NCBI GenBank assembly: GCA_015075745.1
Contig: JABTTW010000001.1
Coordinates: 2,976,001 to 3,040,000 of the forward strand
From: Planctomycetia bacterium
Lineage (GTDB): Bacteria > Planctomycetota > Phycisphaerae > UBA1845 > UTPLA1
DNA: 64,000 nt
Direction of reading: 5' to 3'
In this document: positions 56,551 to 64,000 of the stretch, piece after piece
How positions within the stretch are numbered: position 1 is the stretch's first letter
Layout: every line of letters starts with the position of its first letter
Program-made: the position numbers and the translations under genes
The notes under the pieces: generated by a model
What the model saw: only the letters and a program-made list of their open reading frames with translations
Told to the model about the DNA's origin: nothing
Databases searched by the model: none

Positions 56551-59211
56551 ATGAGACAGAGCACAAGTTCGGTCGCAGTCTTTGTCTGCGCGGCATTGAG
56601 CATCCTGGCGACGTCCGGGCGCTTGATGGCTCAGTGCGAAGCAGAATGGAAGGGCACGCACATATTGGGTATCGATGGGGCCGTATACGCCCTTGCATCG
56701 TACGATCCAGATGGGCCCGGTCCTGAGTCTTCGCATTTGATCGTGGGCGGGCTGTTCAGCATGACAGATGAAGCCCCGGCATCAAATATTGCGATGTGGA
56801 ACGGGTCGCAATGGTTGCCGATCGGCGCACCCGGCGATCCTGATGGCACCAACGGCAAGGTCAACGTGATCTTAAGCGTCGACCTGGACGGCGCTGGGCC
56901 GAACAATCCGGTCCTTATCATCGGGGGCGAATTCACGTCTGTAGGCGGTGTGTGGGCGAATCATATCGCGATCTGGAATGGGACAGCATGGTCGTCTCTA
57001 CCACATGGTTCGGGGAACGGTGTGGACGGTGTCGTCAATGCATTGGCGATGTTTGATGACGACGATGCGGGCCCGAACCCTCCCGCGCTGTTCATCGGCG
57101 GGAGTTTTACGTCGGGAGGCGGCATCACTGCGAATAACATTGTGAAATGGGATGGCGTGAATTGGTCGGCTCTCGGCTCGCCGGAAGGCGTCAGCGGACA
57201 AGTCAACGCGTTGAAGGTTTTCGATGCGGACGGCATCGGTCCAGGATCACCCAAGTTGATCGCAGGAGGCGAGTTTGCCACCACCAGTGGCGGAACAACG
57301 GTGAATCGCATTGCCTCCTGGAATGGAGCGAGTTGGTCGGCACTTGGACAGGGAGTTAATAGCAGCGTTTACGCCATGGAGGTCATCGATCTGGACGGCG
57401 AAGGCCCGGAGCAGCCTGTGCTCATTGCGGCTGGATTGTTCACCAAGTCGGGCCTTTTCGTGAATGGCTCAGTCCTCAAATGGAATGGAGTAAACTGGAG
57501 CTCGATCGTGCCGGCGGGGGAGACTTCTCCTTTGGGTGTGCGGTCCTTTTTGTATGTTCCGCCTGATGGCGAGGGATCACCGCCGATTCTCTACGCAGCC
57601 GGGGACTTCGACCACATCGGCTCAACAGTCGTCAACTATTTTGCGAAGTGGACCGGGACGACGTGGACAGCGGTTCAAACACAGGGTCAGGTGGGTTTCT
57701 CGGGGCCCACTCGCGCCATGTTGATGCACGATGTGGACGAATCCGGTCCCGCCGGCCCGACGCTGGTATTTGGCGGCGCATTCGACCGCGCTGGTAGTGT
57801 GATCGCCCCCCATATCGCACAGCATGATGGCCAACTGTTTTGTCCGTGGCCGAATCCGTCCGGCAAGCTGGGCGGCGCCGGGGGCGATATCACCACCATG
57901 ACGTTGTACGATGACGAAGGCGGGAATTCCTACCCCGAACTGTACGTCGGCGGCACCTTTCACAATATCGGGGAAGCAAGCAGCTACAACGTCGCGAAAT
58001 GGGACGGGAGTAACTGGGTCAGCATCTCCACAGTCCCGCCGGGCGACTGCGTCCCTTACTCGATGGTGTCGATCGACATCGATGGACCCGGACCCGAGCC
58101 TCGTGTACTCGTTGTTGGAGGGTTCTTTACGAGGCTTGGTGGCGTCTCAGAGACCTCCGGCATTGTGAAATGGGACGGCGCTTCGTGGTCGGCGCTCAAT
58201 GGAGTGCCGTTTTTGGGTTCCGGCGCCGTCGACGCCATGGCTGCATTCGATGAGGACGGCGACGGGCCCGGTCACGAGAAGCTCTTCATCGAATGGGGTT
58301 GGACAGGGGGAATCGCGCGATGGAACGGGACAAGCCTAACCGCGATGGGAACGATTGCCGGCGCCGCCCCTCGTCGTGTGAATTGCATGATCACATGGGA
58401 TGACGACGGTCCGGGTCCGAACCCTGAGGCGCTGTACGTCGGCGGTAAGTTCGACAGCATCAGCGGCGTCCTCGTCGGCGGTATCGCGAAGTGGAACGGC
58501 ACGAATTGGTCCGGCCTGCTTGGACCCCTCGGGCTCGGCGTTACCGGTGAAGTGATGTCTCTCGCGGTGCATGACGAAGACGGCGACGGGCCGGGCCTCC
58601 CGGTACTATTTGTGGGCGGCAGTTTTGCGCAAGCCGGGGGAGTAACCGTGAACAACATCGCGCGGTGGAATGGGTCAGGGTGGTCAGCCGTGGCCGGCAC
58701 GAACGGGACCGGCGTGAACGATTTCGTCCGGGCCATGGCTTCGCTTGATGACGACGGGCCAGGTCCCAATCCGCCATCACTCCTGATGGGCGGTGGCATG
58801 TCGTTGGCGGGAACCGTACCGGCGTATGGCGCCTGCCGCTGGGATGGGCAGCGATGGTGGGCTCTCGAAGTACTTCCCGGTTATGGCGTCAATGCAATTC
58901 GCCAGGGCTGTCTCATTGCACACGATGACGACGGCCCGGGTCCGCGGCCGAAAGTCGCTTTTGCCGGCGGCTGGTTTTCGTCGGCGGGGGGGGTTACTGC
59001 ACTGCACATCGCCAAGTGGGGCCGAGATTACGCGTTGGGGGCCGGCAGCCTCGATGGTCAGATCAACGGATCTGAGATTCAGTCGTTTGTCGATGCGCTT
59101 CTATCCCCGCCCGCAACCGAGGCACAGCTTTGTATCTATGACTTCGACCTTGATAGCGAGGTGAACATCAGCGATGTTCCCTATTTTACATCCATTCTCG
59201 TCGGAGGGTGA
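56551..59211 (+). CDS. Long exported repeat protein with dockerin-like C-terminus
   Basis: An 886-aa protein. AAAGGGAGG lies 7 nt before ATG 56551. The signal peptide is SVAVFVCAALSILATSGRLMAQ. About 13-14 repeats of 50-60 residues fill most of the chain. Each has a D-x-D-GxGP loop, a P-x-L-x-x-GG-x-F strand and an NxIAxWNGxxWxxLG strand (for example NNIARWNGSGWSAV; NRIASWNGASWSAL). The pattern implies one or two beta-propellers with metal-binding D-rich loops. The last 60 residues (AGSLDGQINGSEIQSFVDAL; DFDLDSEVNISDVPYFTSIL) look like a dockerin pair. A surface or secreted binding protein is inferred. Ligand unknown. Confidence 0.82.
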   Translation: MRQSTSSVAVFVCAALSILATSGRLMAQCEAEWKGTHILGIDGAVYALASYDPDGPGPESSHLIVGGLFSMTDEAPASNIAMWNGSQWLPIGAPGDPDGTNGKVNVILSVDLDGAGPNNPVLIIGGEFTSVGGVWANHIAIWNGTAWSSLPHGSGNGVDGVVNALAMFDDDDAGPNPPALFIGGSFTSGGGITANNIVKWDGVNWSALGSPEGVSGQVNALKVFDADGIGPGSPKLIAGGEFATTSGGTTVNRIASWNGASWSALGQGVNSSVYAMEVIDLDGEGPEQPVLIAAGLFTKSGLFVNGSVLKWNGVNWSSIVPAGETSPLGVRSFLYVPPDGEGSPPILYAAGDFDHIGSTVVNYFAKWTGTTWTAVQTQGQVGFSGPTRAMLMHDVDESGPAGPTLVFGGAFDRAGSVIAPHIAQHDGQLFCPWPNPSGKLGGAGGDITTMTLYDDEGGNSYPELYVGGTFHNIGEASSYNVAKWDGSNWVSISTVPPGDCVPYSMVSIDIDGPGPEPRVLVVGGFFTRLGGVSETSGIVKWDGASWSALNGVPFLGSGAVDAMAAFDEDGDGPGHEKLFIEWGWTGGIARWNGTSLTAMGTIAGAAPRRVNCMITWDDDGPGPNPEALYVGGKFDSISGVLVGGIAKWNGTNWSGLLGPLGLGVTGEVMSLAVHDEDGDGPGLPVLFVGGSFAQAGGVTVNNIARWNGSGWSAVAGTNGTGVNDFVRAMASLDDDGPGPNPPSLLMGGGMSLAGTVPAYGACRWDGQRWWALEVLPGYGVNAIRQGCLIAHDDDGPGPRPKVAFAGGWFSSAGGVTALHIAKWGRDYALGAGSLDGQINGSEIQSFVDALLSPPATEAQLCIYDFDLDSEVNISDVPYFTSILVGG

Positions 59212-59499
59212 TCGAGGGGCGTATTGCCGAAGTTTGCTAGTCTGCCCGTCAGACATTCGACGGTTGCAATGGGTGCGTCCCACTGCTTAGCCTCAGGCCA
59301 GCTTGGTCGTCAGCTTCATAGGCATCGTCATCTCATGTGACGAAGTGCCACTCGTCTCTTTTACTTGTCAGGTGTAATGCCCAATAGGAAGGAATTTCCA
59401 TGCGCTGGCGGCGCGAACCAACTTTGCGGCGGGGCGTAGCAGGATGATCGGGCGAAGGAACGCCCGGCGCATTGGGGTCGGCGTCAGGGAGGAATCTCG

Positions 59500-60267
59500 G
59501 TGGAGTACAATCTTCGATTCAACTTTGCCATAACCGCGGCCGTGGTGGTGGTCGCCGGGATTTTGAGCGTGACCACCAGCGCGGTGATTGCCTCGCGGGC
59601 TTACGTGGAGCGCGGGGCGCAGGCGGTCAAGACAGAGCAGGTCATTTCGGTCAAAGGCTCGACTCGCAAGAGGATTCGTTCCGATCAGGCGGTGTGGCAC
59701 ATTGCCGTTCGCGGAGAACACAAGGACCTCAAGGAGGCGTTCGCCGTGCTGGACATGGGCGTCCGGGATGTGGCGGAGTTTCTTAGGGAGCAGGGGTTCT
59801 CTACTCAGCAGATCGTGCAGGACGCCATCAATACGGTTGAGCATCACGTGCGCGATGCAAAGGGAAACGAGACGCGGGAGATCAGCGCTTACTCGTTGTC
59901 GCGCGGTTTCACGATTACGACGCCGGACGTGGACCGCATCTTTCGCGCGGCCGGAGAGGTGACGCAGCTCATCGAAAAGGGGATACTCGTGATCTCATGT
60001 TCGCCGGAATATTACTACACGGACCTGGCGCCGCTGAAGGTCGGACTGATGGAGGAGGCCGCGAAAGACGCGAGGGCGCGGGCGGACAAGATCGCGGGGG
60101 CGGCGGGTTGCCGGGTGGCGGAGGTGATGTGGGCGAACATGGGCGTGCTGCAGGTGACACAGCCGCACTCGACCGACGTGAGCGACTACGGCGTCTATGA
60201 CACCGGGACGATCGACAAGGACGTTCAGGCGGTGGTGTCGGTGCGATTTCGGATTGAGGCGGATTAG
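59500..60267 (+). CDS. SIMPL-domain (DUF541) exported protein
   Basis: A 255-aa protein. The start is GTG 59500 after AGGGAGGA. One N-terminal helix (FAITAAVVVVAGILSVTTSAVI) anchors or exports it. The SIMPL domain begins ISVKGSTRKRIRSDQAVWHI and includes the typical pattern of a helix followed by AYSLSRGFTITTPDVDRI. The ending (AVVSVRFRIEAD) closes the beta sheet. SIMPL proteins are periplasmic or surface, sometimes linked to stress; the role here is unknown. It is convergent with the kinase gene. Confidence 0.88.
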   Translation: MEYNLRFNFAITAAVVVVAGILSVTTSAVIASRAYVERGAQAVKTEQVISVKGSTRKRIRSDQAVWHIAVRGEHKDLKEAFAVLDMGVRDVAEFLREQGFSTQQIVQDAINTVEHHVRDAKGNETREISAYSLSRGFTITTPDVDRIFRAAGEVTQLIEKGILVISCSPEYYYTDLAPLKVGLMEEAAKDARARADKIAGAAGCRVAEVMWANMGVLQVTQPHSTDVSDYGVYDTGTIDKDVQAVVSVRFRIEAD

Positions 60268-60300
60268 AGCTTCCTCGACATTTCCGGAGGATGTGTCGCG

Positions 60301-62571
60301 CTAGTTGGCGGCGGCGCGACTGGAGATGAGCGAGTCGAGGAATCGGCGTGACTCGGTCGTTTCGGCATGGGTGGGGCCGAGGAGTTTTTCGCGAAGGGCG
60401 AGGGCCTCCTCGCCGAAGGCCTGTGCCGCGGAGATGTCACCTCTTGCCAGTTTTACCTGAGCGATGCTGGAGAGGAGCCGGGCAATGTACTGATGATCCT
60501 CGCCGTAGCTGTGGTCACTGCGGAGGATGCGCAGGGCGGTCTGGAAGCACTGTTCGGCGGCGTCGAACTCGCCCTTGCTCTGAAAGAGCTTGCCGAGATT
60601 GTTGTGTACCTTGGCGACCTGAGGATGGACGGGGCCGAACGATTCCTGCTGGAGTCGCAGGGCTTCGCGATAGCTGCGCTCGGCGTCTGCGAACTCGTCG
60701 GGCGTGTGCCGGATGCGATAGAGGCCGCCCAGGATGCTCAGAGTCTGGGCGACGTCGTCGCGGGCCAGCCTGATCTCTCGTGAAGCGGCGGAGTCGGCCT
60801 GAACGGCGGCGAGGACATTGCGGCGGATGCGGAGGGCCTCCTCCAGGTTCGCCTTCGCTTCCTCGAATCGTTCGTCATCGTGGCTCTTGACGACGCCGAG
60901 ATGATTGAGCGTCTCCGCAACGTCGGGGTGGTCGGGACCGAGGACGTTTCGACGAACGGCGACCGCCGCCTGCCATAGATTCTCAGCCTGGTCGGGCTCT
61001 CCCTGGAGAAGGCGCAGCACGCCGAGGTCGTTCATGCTTTTCGCGGTTTCGATGTTGTCATCGCCGAGCAACTTGCGGCGCGTTTCCAGTGCGTAGGTCA
61101 GGTGAAGCGCCGCCGAAGGCAGGTCGCTGAGGCTGCGGTAGGTGTTTCCGATCGTGTTGCGAACTGCCGCGGCGACCAGAGGATCATCTTCCAGTTCCTG
61201 CGTGAGGGTCTTTGCCTTGGCATCGAGCGATTCGAGGACGGTGACGTCGCGCCGCCCTGAGCGCTCCGGGTCCGGCGCTTCGTAGAACGACTCAAGAATC
61301 GTTTGCACGCGCTGCCCTCTTGCCGCTTCGGTCGAGATGCGGCGGGCCTGCAGCAGCGTCGACACACCGGTTCCGACGAACGTGAGGAGCAGCGTCGCGG
61401 CGAACCCGACAGACAGGCGATGCCGGGCGACGAGCTTGCGAAGCTGGTAACTCGTGCTTCGCGAGCGGGCGAGAATGGGCATGCCTGACAGAAAGCGGTC
61501 GATGTCGTCGGCGAAGGCGGCAGCGCTTTGGTAACGGCGCTGCGGTTCGTTCTCCATCGCTTTGAGGATGATCGATGCCAATTCGCCGGGTACCGCGCGT
61601 TTGAGGCATTCAGGTTTTATTGCCGGGTGAGGGTGAGCAGCGCCGAAAGCTGATCGTCGCGAGTTGCGGCCGGCGTCATCGGGCAGAGAACCGGTCAGGA
61701 GTTCATAGAGGACGACCCCGAGCGAATAGATGTCGCTGCGAATGTCGATCTGATCCTGCTGCCCCTGGGAATGTTCGGGGCTCAGGTAGGGGATTGAGTC
61801 GAGGTAGCGGTCGTCTTCGGCGTGGGTAGGACGTGCGGCTTCGTCGCGCCCCAAGAGCCGGGCGTGTCCTATATCGATCAGCTTCGGAAAGGCGGGAAGA
61901 TCGTCGCCGTGCGAATGGCCGGCGGCCTGATCCGAGACGAGGACATTTGAGGGTCTGATGTCGCAATGGGTGACGCCGCGCTGGTGGGCGTAGCTGACGC
62001 CTTCGCAGACGCGACGGAAAAGGACAAGACGCTCGCGAAGAGTGAGCGGCTTTTCGTCGGGCCCTTCGAATCGTTGACCTTCGGCGAACTCTCGCAGGCC
62101 GACGCCGCGGACCAGCTCCATGGCGAAGAAGAGGCTTCCGTCGTCCAATCGACCCGCTTCCAGCATCGCCGCGATAGCCGGATGATTGAGGCGGGCAAGC
62201 GTCTGCACTTCCCGTTCGAAGAGGCGGAACTGAAAATCGCTGACGCGCGGGCCCGTGCCGATGACTTTCAGGGCGACCGGAGTTCGGGTATCGCGCTGCT
62301 CGGCCTGGTAGACGACGCTCGATCCGCCGCGGCCGATCTGCCTGATGATCTGGTAGTCGCCGATTACCCGCGGCGCTTCGGCGGTTGCGACCGGTGCGCA
62401 GCTAACGGCGACATTCTGCAATTCGCCGATCAGGTCGCGCATGTCGGAGACTTCGCTCTTGCAGGAGAGACAAACCTCCAGATGCTCGGAGATCTCCGCG
62501 CGCGAGGCTGCGTCGTCGTCTTCGCCCTGGACCCAGGTCCAGAGGCGATCTCGGGACATATCACAACTCAT
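60301..62571 (-). CDS. Ser/Thr protein kinase with N-terminal zinc-finger and C-terminal TPR
   Basis: A 756-aa protein; its ATG overlaps the sigma gene stop by 4 nt. Residues 25-45 contain HLEVCLSCKSE (H-x3-C-x2-C), a zinc-finger anti-sigma motif. The kinase domain (about 70-350) has IGRGGSSVVYQAEQ, the ATP-binding Lys in VALKVIG, the catalytic loop THCDIRPSNVLV and LIDIGHARLL in place of DFG. HRD is HCD here, and DFG is DIG. One membrane helix (SVGFAATLLLTFVGTGVS, about 395-412) follows, then about six tetratricopeptide repeats (ALETRRKLLGDDNIETAKSM; ALRIRRNVLAAVQ). The layout suggests membrane-bound control of the coupled ECF sigma factor by phosphorylation. Confidence 0.9.
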   Translation of the reverse strand: MSCDMSRDRLWTWVQGEDDDAASRAEISEHLEVCLSCKSEVSDMRDLIGELQNVAVSCAPVATAEAPRVIGDYQIIRQIGRGGSSVVYQAEQRDTRTPVALKVIGTGPRVSDFQFRLFEREVQTLARLNHPAIAAMLEAGRLDDGSLFFAMELVRGVGLREFAEGQRFEGPDEKPLTLRERLVLFRRVCEGVSYAHQRGVTHCDIRPSNVLVSDQAAGHSHGDDLPAFPKLIDIGHARLLGRDEAARPTHAEDDRYLDSIPYLSPEHSQGQQDQIDIRSDIYSLGVVLYELLTGSLPDDAGRNSRRSAFGAAHPHPAIKPECLKRAVPGELASIILKAMENEPQRRYQSAAAFADDIDRFLSGMPILARSRSTSYQLRKLVARHRLSVGFAATLLLTFVGTGVSTLLQARRISTEAARGQRVQTILESFYEAPDPERSGRRDVTVLESLDAKAKTLTQELEDDPLVAAAVRNTIGNTYRSLSDLPSAALHLTYALETRRKLLGDDNIETAKSMNDLGVLRLLQGEPDQAENLWQAAVAVRRNVLGPDHPDVAETLNHLGVVKSHDDERFEEAKANLEEALRIRRNVLAAVQADSAASREIRLARDDVAQTLSILGGLYRIRHTPDEFADAERSYREALRLQQESFGPVHPQVAKVHNNLGKLFQSKGEFDAAEQCFQTALRILRSDHSYGEDHQYIARLLSSIAQVKLARGDISAAQAFGEEALALREKLLGPTHAETTESRRFLDSLISSRAAAN

Positions 62572-63128
62572 GAGATGCTTCCGGATTGATTGCGGAGGGC
62601 CTCACGAAGGTGCTCGGAGGCGCGAACGAGCCTTCCCTTGATGGTGGGCTCACTGACCTCCAGCGCTTCGGCGATCTCCGCGCGCGATAATCCTTCAACG
62701 TGCTTCAACATCAGCACGCTGCGATATTCTTCGGGCATGTTGGACAGCACCTGTCGCATCAATTCCTGTCGTTCGTTATAAACAGCTCCGGTTGGCCGGC
62801 CTGCGCCGAGCCTCGCGGCGTCGGCGAAGCCGCTACGGCTTAGGCTCTGCTGCCGCCTGCGCATGATGTCGAGGCAATGGTTGCGGGCGACCTTGTAGAG
62901 CCAGGGGCGGAGGTCACCTGAGGGCAGCTCCCTGCCGTCGCTCAATCTGGCGAAGGTTTCGCGGGCGACTTCCTCAGCCAGGGCTTCATCGCCCAGGTAA
63001 CCCATGCAGAAACGATGCAGGGCTGCCTTGTACTTCTCAAAGATCGCATCGGGCGCGGCGACATGGTCTTCGCGCACGGTCCCGATGGGCCCGGAAACGG
63101 AGAGTGAGTTTTCAGATGTCAGGTCCAT
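62568..63128 (-). CDS. ECF-type RNA polymerase sigma factor
   Basis: A 186-aa sigma factor. Region 2 is seen as FEKYKAALHRFCMGYLGDEA, then ALAEEVARETFARLSDG and LRPWLYKVARNHCLDIMRRR. Region 4 has MPEEYRSVLMLKHVEGLSRA and EIAEALEVSEPTIKGRLVRA (helix-turn-helix). Regions 1 and 3 are missing, as in ECF factors. The next gene, coupled by an ATGA overlap, is a kinase with an anti-sigma-type zinc finger. Planctomycete ECF groups with such kinases are known. The target promoters cannot be read. Confidence 0.93.
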   Translation of the reverse strand: MDLTSENSLSVSGPIGTVREDHVAAPDAIFEKYKAALHRFCMGYLGDEALAEEVARETFARLSDGRELPSGDLRPWLYKVARNHCLDIMRRRQQSLSRSGFADAARLGAGRPTGAVYNERQELMRQVLSNMPEEYRSVLMLKHVEGLSRAEIAEALEVSEPTIKGRLVRASEHLREALRNQSGSIS

Positions 63129-63426
63129 ATTCCAATCGCCTTGCCGCGGGGACGTAATGGTCCCCGACTAATACTAAAATACGAACCTCCGAAACGTCAT
63201 GACGTAATTTAATTGCCTAAAGTGCCGGGTAAATGCCCGTACAGAGGCCTGTAAATCGGGTTGGAGAATTATGGGGAGTTGCCCGTGACCAGATATCGGT
63301 CCGGTTGGTTGAGGGTCGATATCATTGGGGTCGTGATTGCTGGATGTCGCCCGGGCGGGTAGACTTGTGGCGTTCCCGGCCAACCGGCGAAAGGAAAAGG
63401 GTCTCCGTACGTTTAGTGCTACGAGC

Positions 63427-63825
63427 ATGATTGATTTTAACAGGCAGTACAGCCGAGCAATTCGGCGAGTGATTCTGACGAGGGCCTATGCGGGCCTGTG
63501 TGCCTTCTTGCTTGTTGCGTCTCCCGCCATCATGCCTGGGAACGGGCCCTTCGGCTCCCGGGGCATCCCGGTCAACGAAGAAGAGAAGGGGGCTCCTGTC
63601 GAAAAGGGGGAGTGTCGGTCGGCATCGTCGGTCCTAGCCGCGGAGTCGTCCATTGCACACTCCGCAAGCAAGCGCCGCAGGGACCCACTTAACATTCTGA
63701 ATTGTCTGGTCGGCGGCATTCGACAGTCGTCGTCGGGCAGCGCCGAGCGACTTTCCAGGCGATTTTCAGCGGCGTCCCTTTCCGGCTATCCGGCCGACGC
63801 GCCCAACATCCCGCTGCGGACCTGA
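63427..63825 (+). CDS. Small exported protein, unrecognised
   Basis: A 132-aa protein starting at ATG 63427 within a longer open frame. A probable signal or membrane helix (AYAGLCAFLLVASPAIMPG, about 20-38) follows a basic N-terminus. The mature part is Ser/Arg rich, with a SKRRRDPLNILNCLVGGIRQ segment. No family recognised; the ribosome site is poor. It diverges from the ECF sigma gene. Moderate chance of being a real gene. Confidence 0.4.
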   Translation: MIDFNRQYSRAIRRVILTRAYAGLCAFLLVASPAIMPGNGPFGSRGIPVNEEEKGAPVEKGECRSASSVLAAESSIAHSASKRRRDPLNILNCLVGGIRQSSSGSAERLSRRFSAASLSGYPADAPNIPLRT

Positions 63826-63973
63826 TCCCCCGATCGAGAACACGTCACCCGCAAAGCATCGCATTGTCATCGAATGGCTAAACCAGAATTAAGCCGGCGA
63901 TTACCCAGGTTTCCGTGATAGGATACTTGGCCGTCCGGTCTGACCCGGCACATCGTGCCGCGAGGAGACTTCC

Positions 63974-64000
63974 GTGGAAAAGATCCGCAAAGGCGTCAGT
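63974..64000 (+). CDS. Start of a further gene (first nine codons)
   Basis: GTG 63974 follows GAGGAGA by 5 nt and opens a frame reading VEKIRKGVS to the window end. The strong Shine-Dalgarno makes it a likely gene start; nothing can be said of the product. Confidence 0.45.

Overview
The window looks like chromosomal DNA of a GC-rich planctomycete-type bacterium, probably Phycisphaerae-like. This is inferred from gene content, not from a search: secreted proteins with short dockerin-like C-termini, a long protein built of GGxF / NxIAxWNG repeats, a protein kinase fused to a zinc-finger anti-sigma domain beside an ECF sigma factor, and a lamin-tail/VTC/DUF4956 locus. Housekeeping genes are single-copy and intact.

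Layout. 1-2351: start of a glycosyltransferase, a DUF2934 protein and a flavoprotein disulfide reductase (all minus). 2352-3708: a gene-poor scar with a decayed tRNA-Gly-like sequence, an integrase C-terminal remnant, a terminator and tRNA-Phe. 3889-9882 (minus): dnaG, rpoD and an S1-domain protein. 10283-24756: LolA-like protein, lipid A-type acyltransferase, PepF, SerS, FG-GAP protein, PepSY protein, DUF3592-like membrane protein, Bax inhibitor-1 protein, LigA and a GT-C membrane glycosyltransferase.

24819-29371 is the most distinctive region. All its genes are on the minus strand: the B12-dependent ribonucleotide reductase gene nrdJ, a 46-aa basic protein, a hairpin, a 73-nt tRNA-like cloverleaf and a relatively AT-rich DinD-family gene. 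Both the nrdJ and dinD-like promoters carry paired NrdR-like palindromes, 31 and 32 bp apart centre to centre, whose cores are almost identical. This suggests that ribonucleotide reductase and the DinD-like protein share a regulator.

30121-37433: an HDOD-GGDEF protein, an orphan nuoA, and a tight four-gene operon (C39-like peptidase, RLAN/RimK-like ATP-grasp ligase, GCS2 ligase, N-formylglutamate amidohydrolase). The operon is predicted to make or attach a short amino-acid or peptide product of unknown structure. A histidine-phosphatase-like lipoprotein lacking its second histidine follows. 37434-38186 holds two copies of a dispersed repeat of about 95 bp; a third, inverted copy lies near 50.5 kb. 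38187-42793 is a VTC-DUF4956-HlyD-lamin-tail operon. 43134-44724 is a complete IS1380-family element with a GTAG target duplication.

44925-56144: MnmA, a small membrane protein, a radical SAM protein, a ParD-like small protein, an FRG-domain gene broken by one in-frame amber codon and its coupled partner, a DUF1015 protein, a class II aldolase, AsnB and a GT4 glycosyltransferase. 56551-64000: a long repeat protein with a dockerin-like end, a SIMPL protein, the coupled ECF sigma factor / zinc-finger kinase pair, a small exported protein and the first codons of a further gene. Start sites were chosen from Shine-Dalgarno matches and family lengths; several differ from the longest open frame and are inferences.
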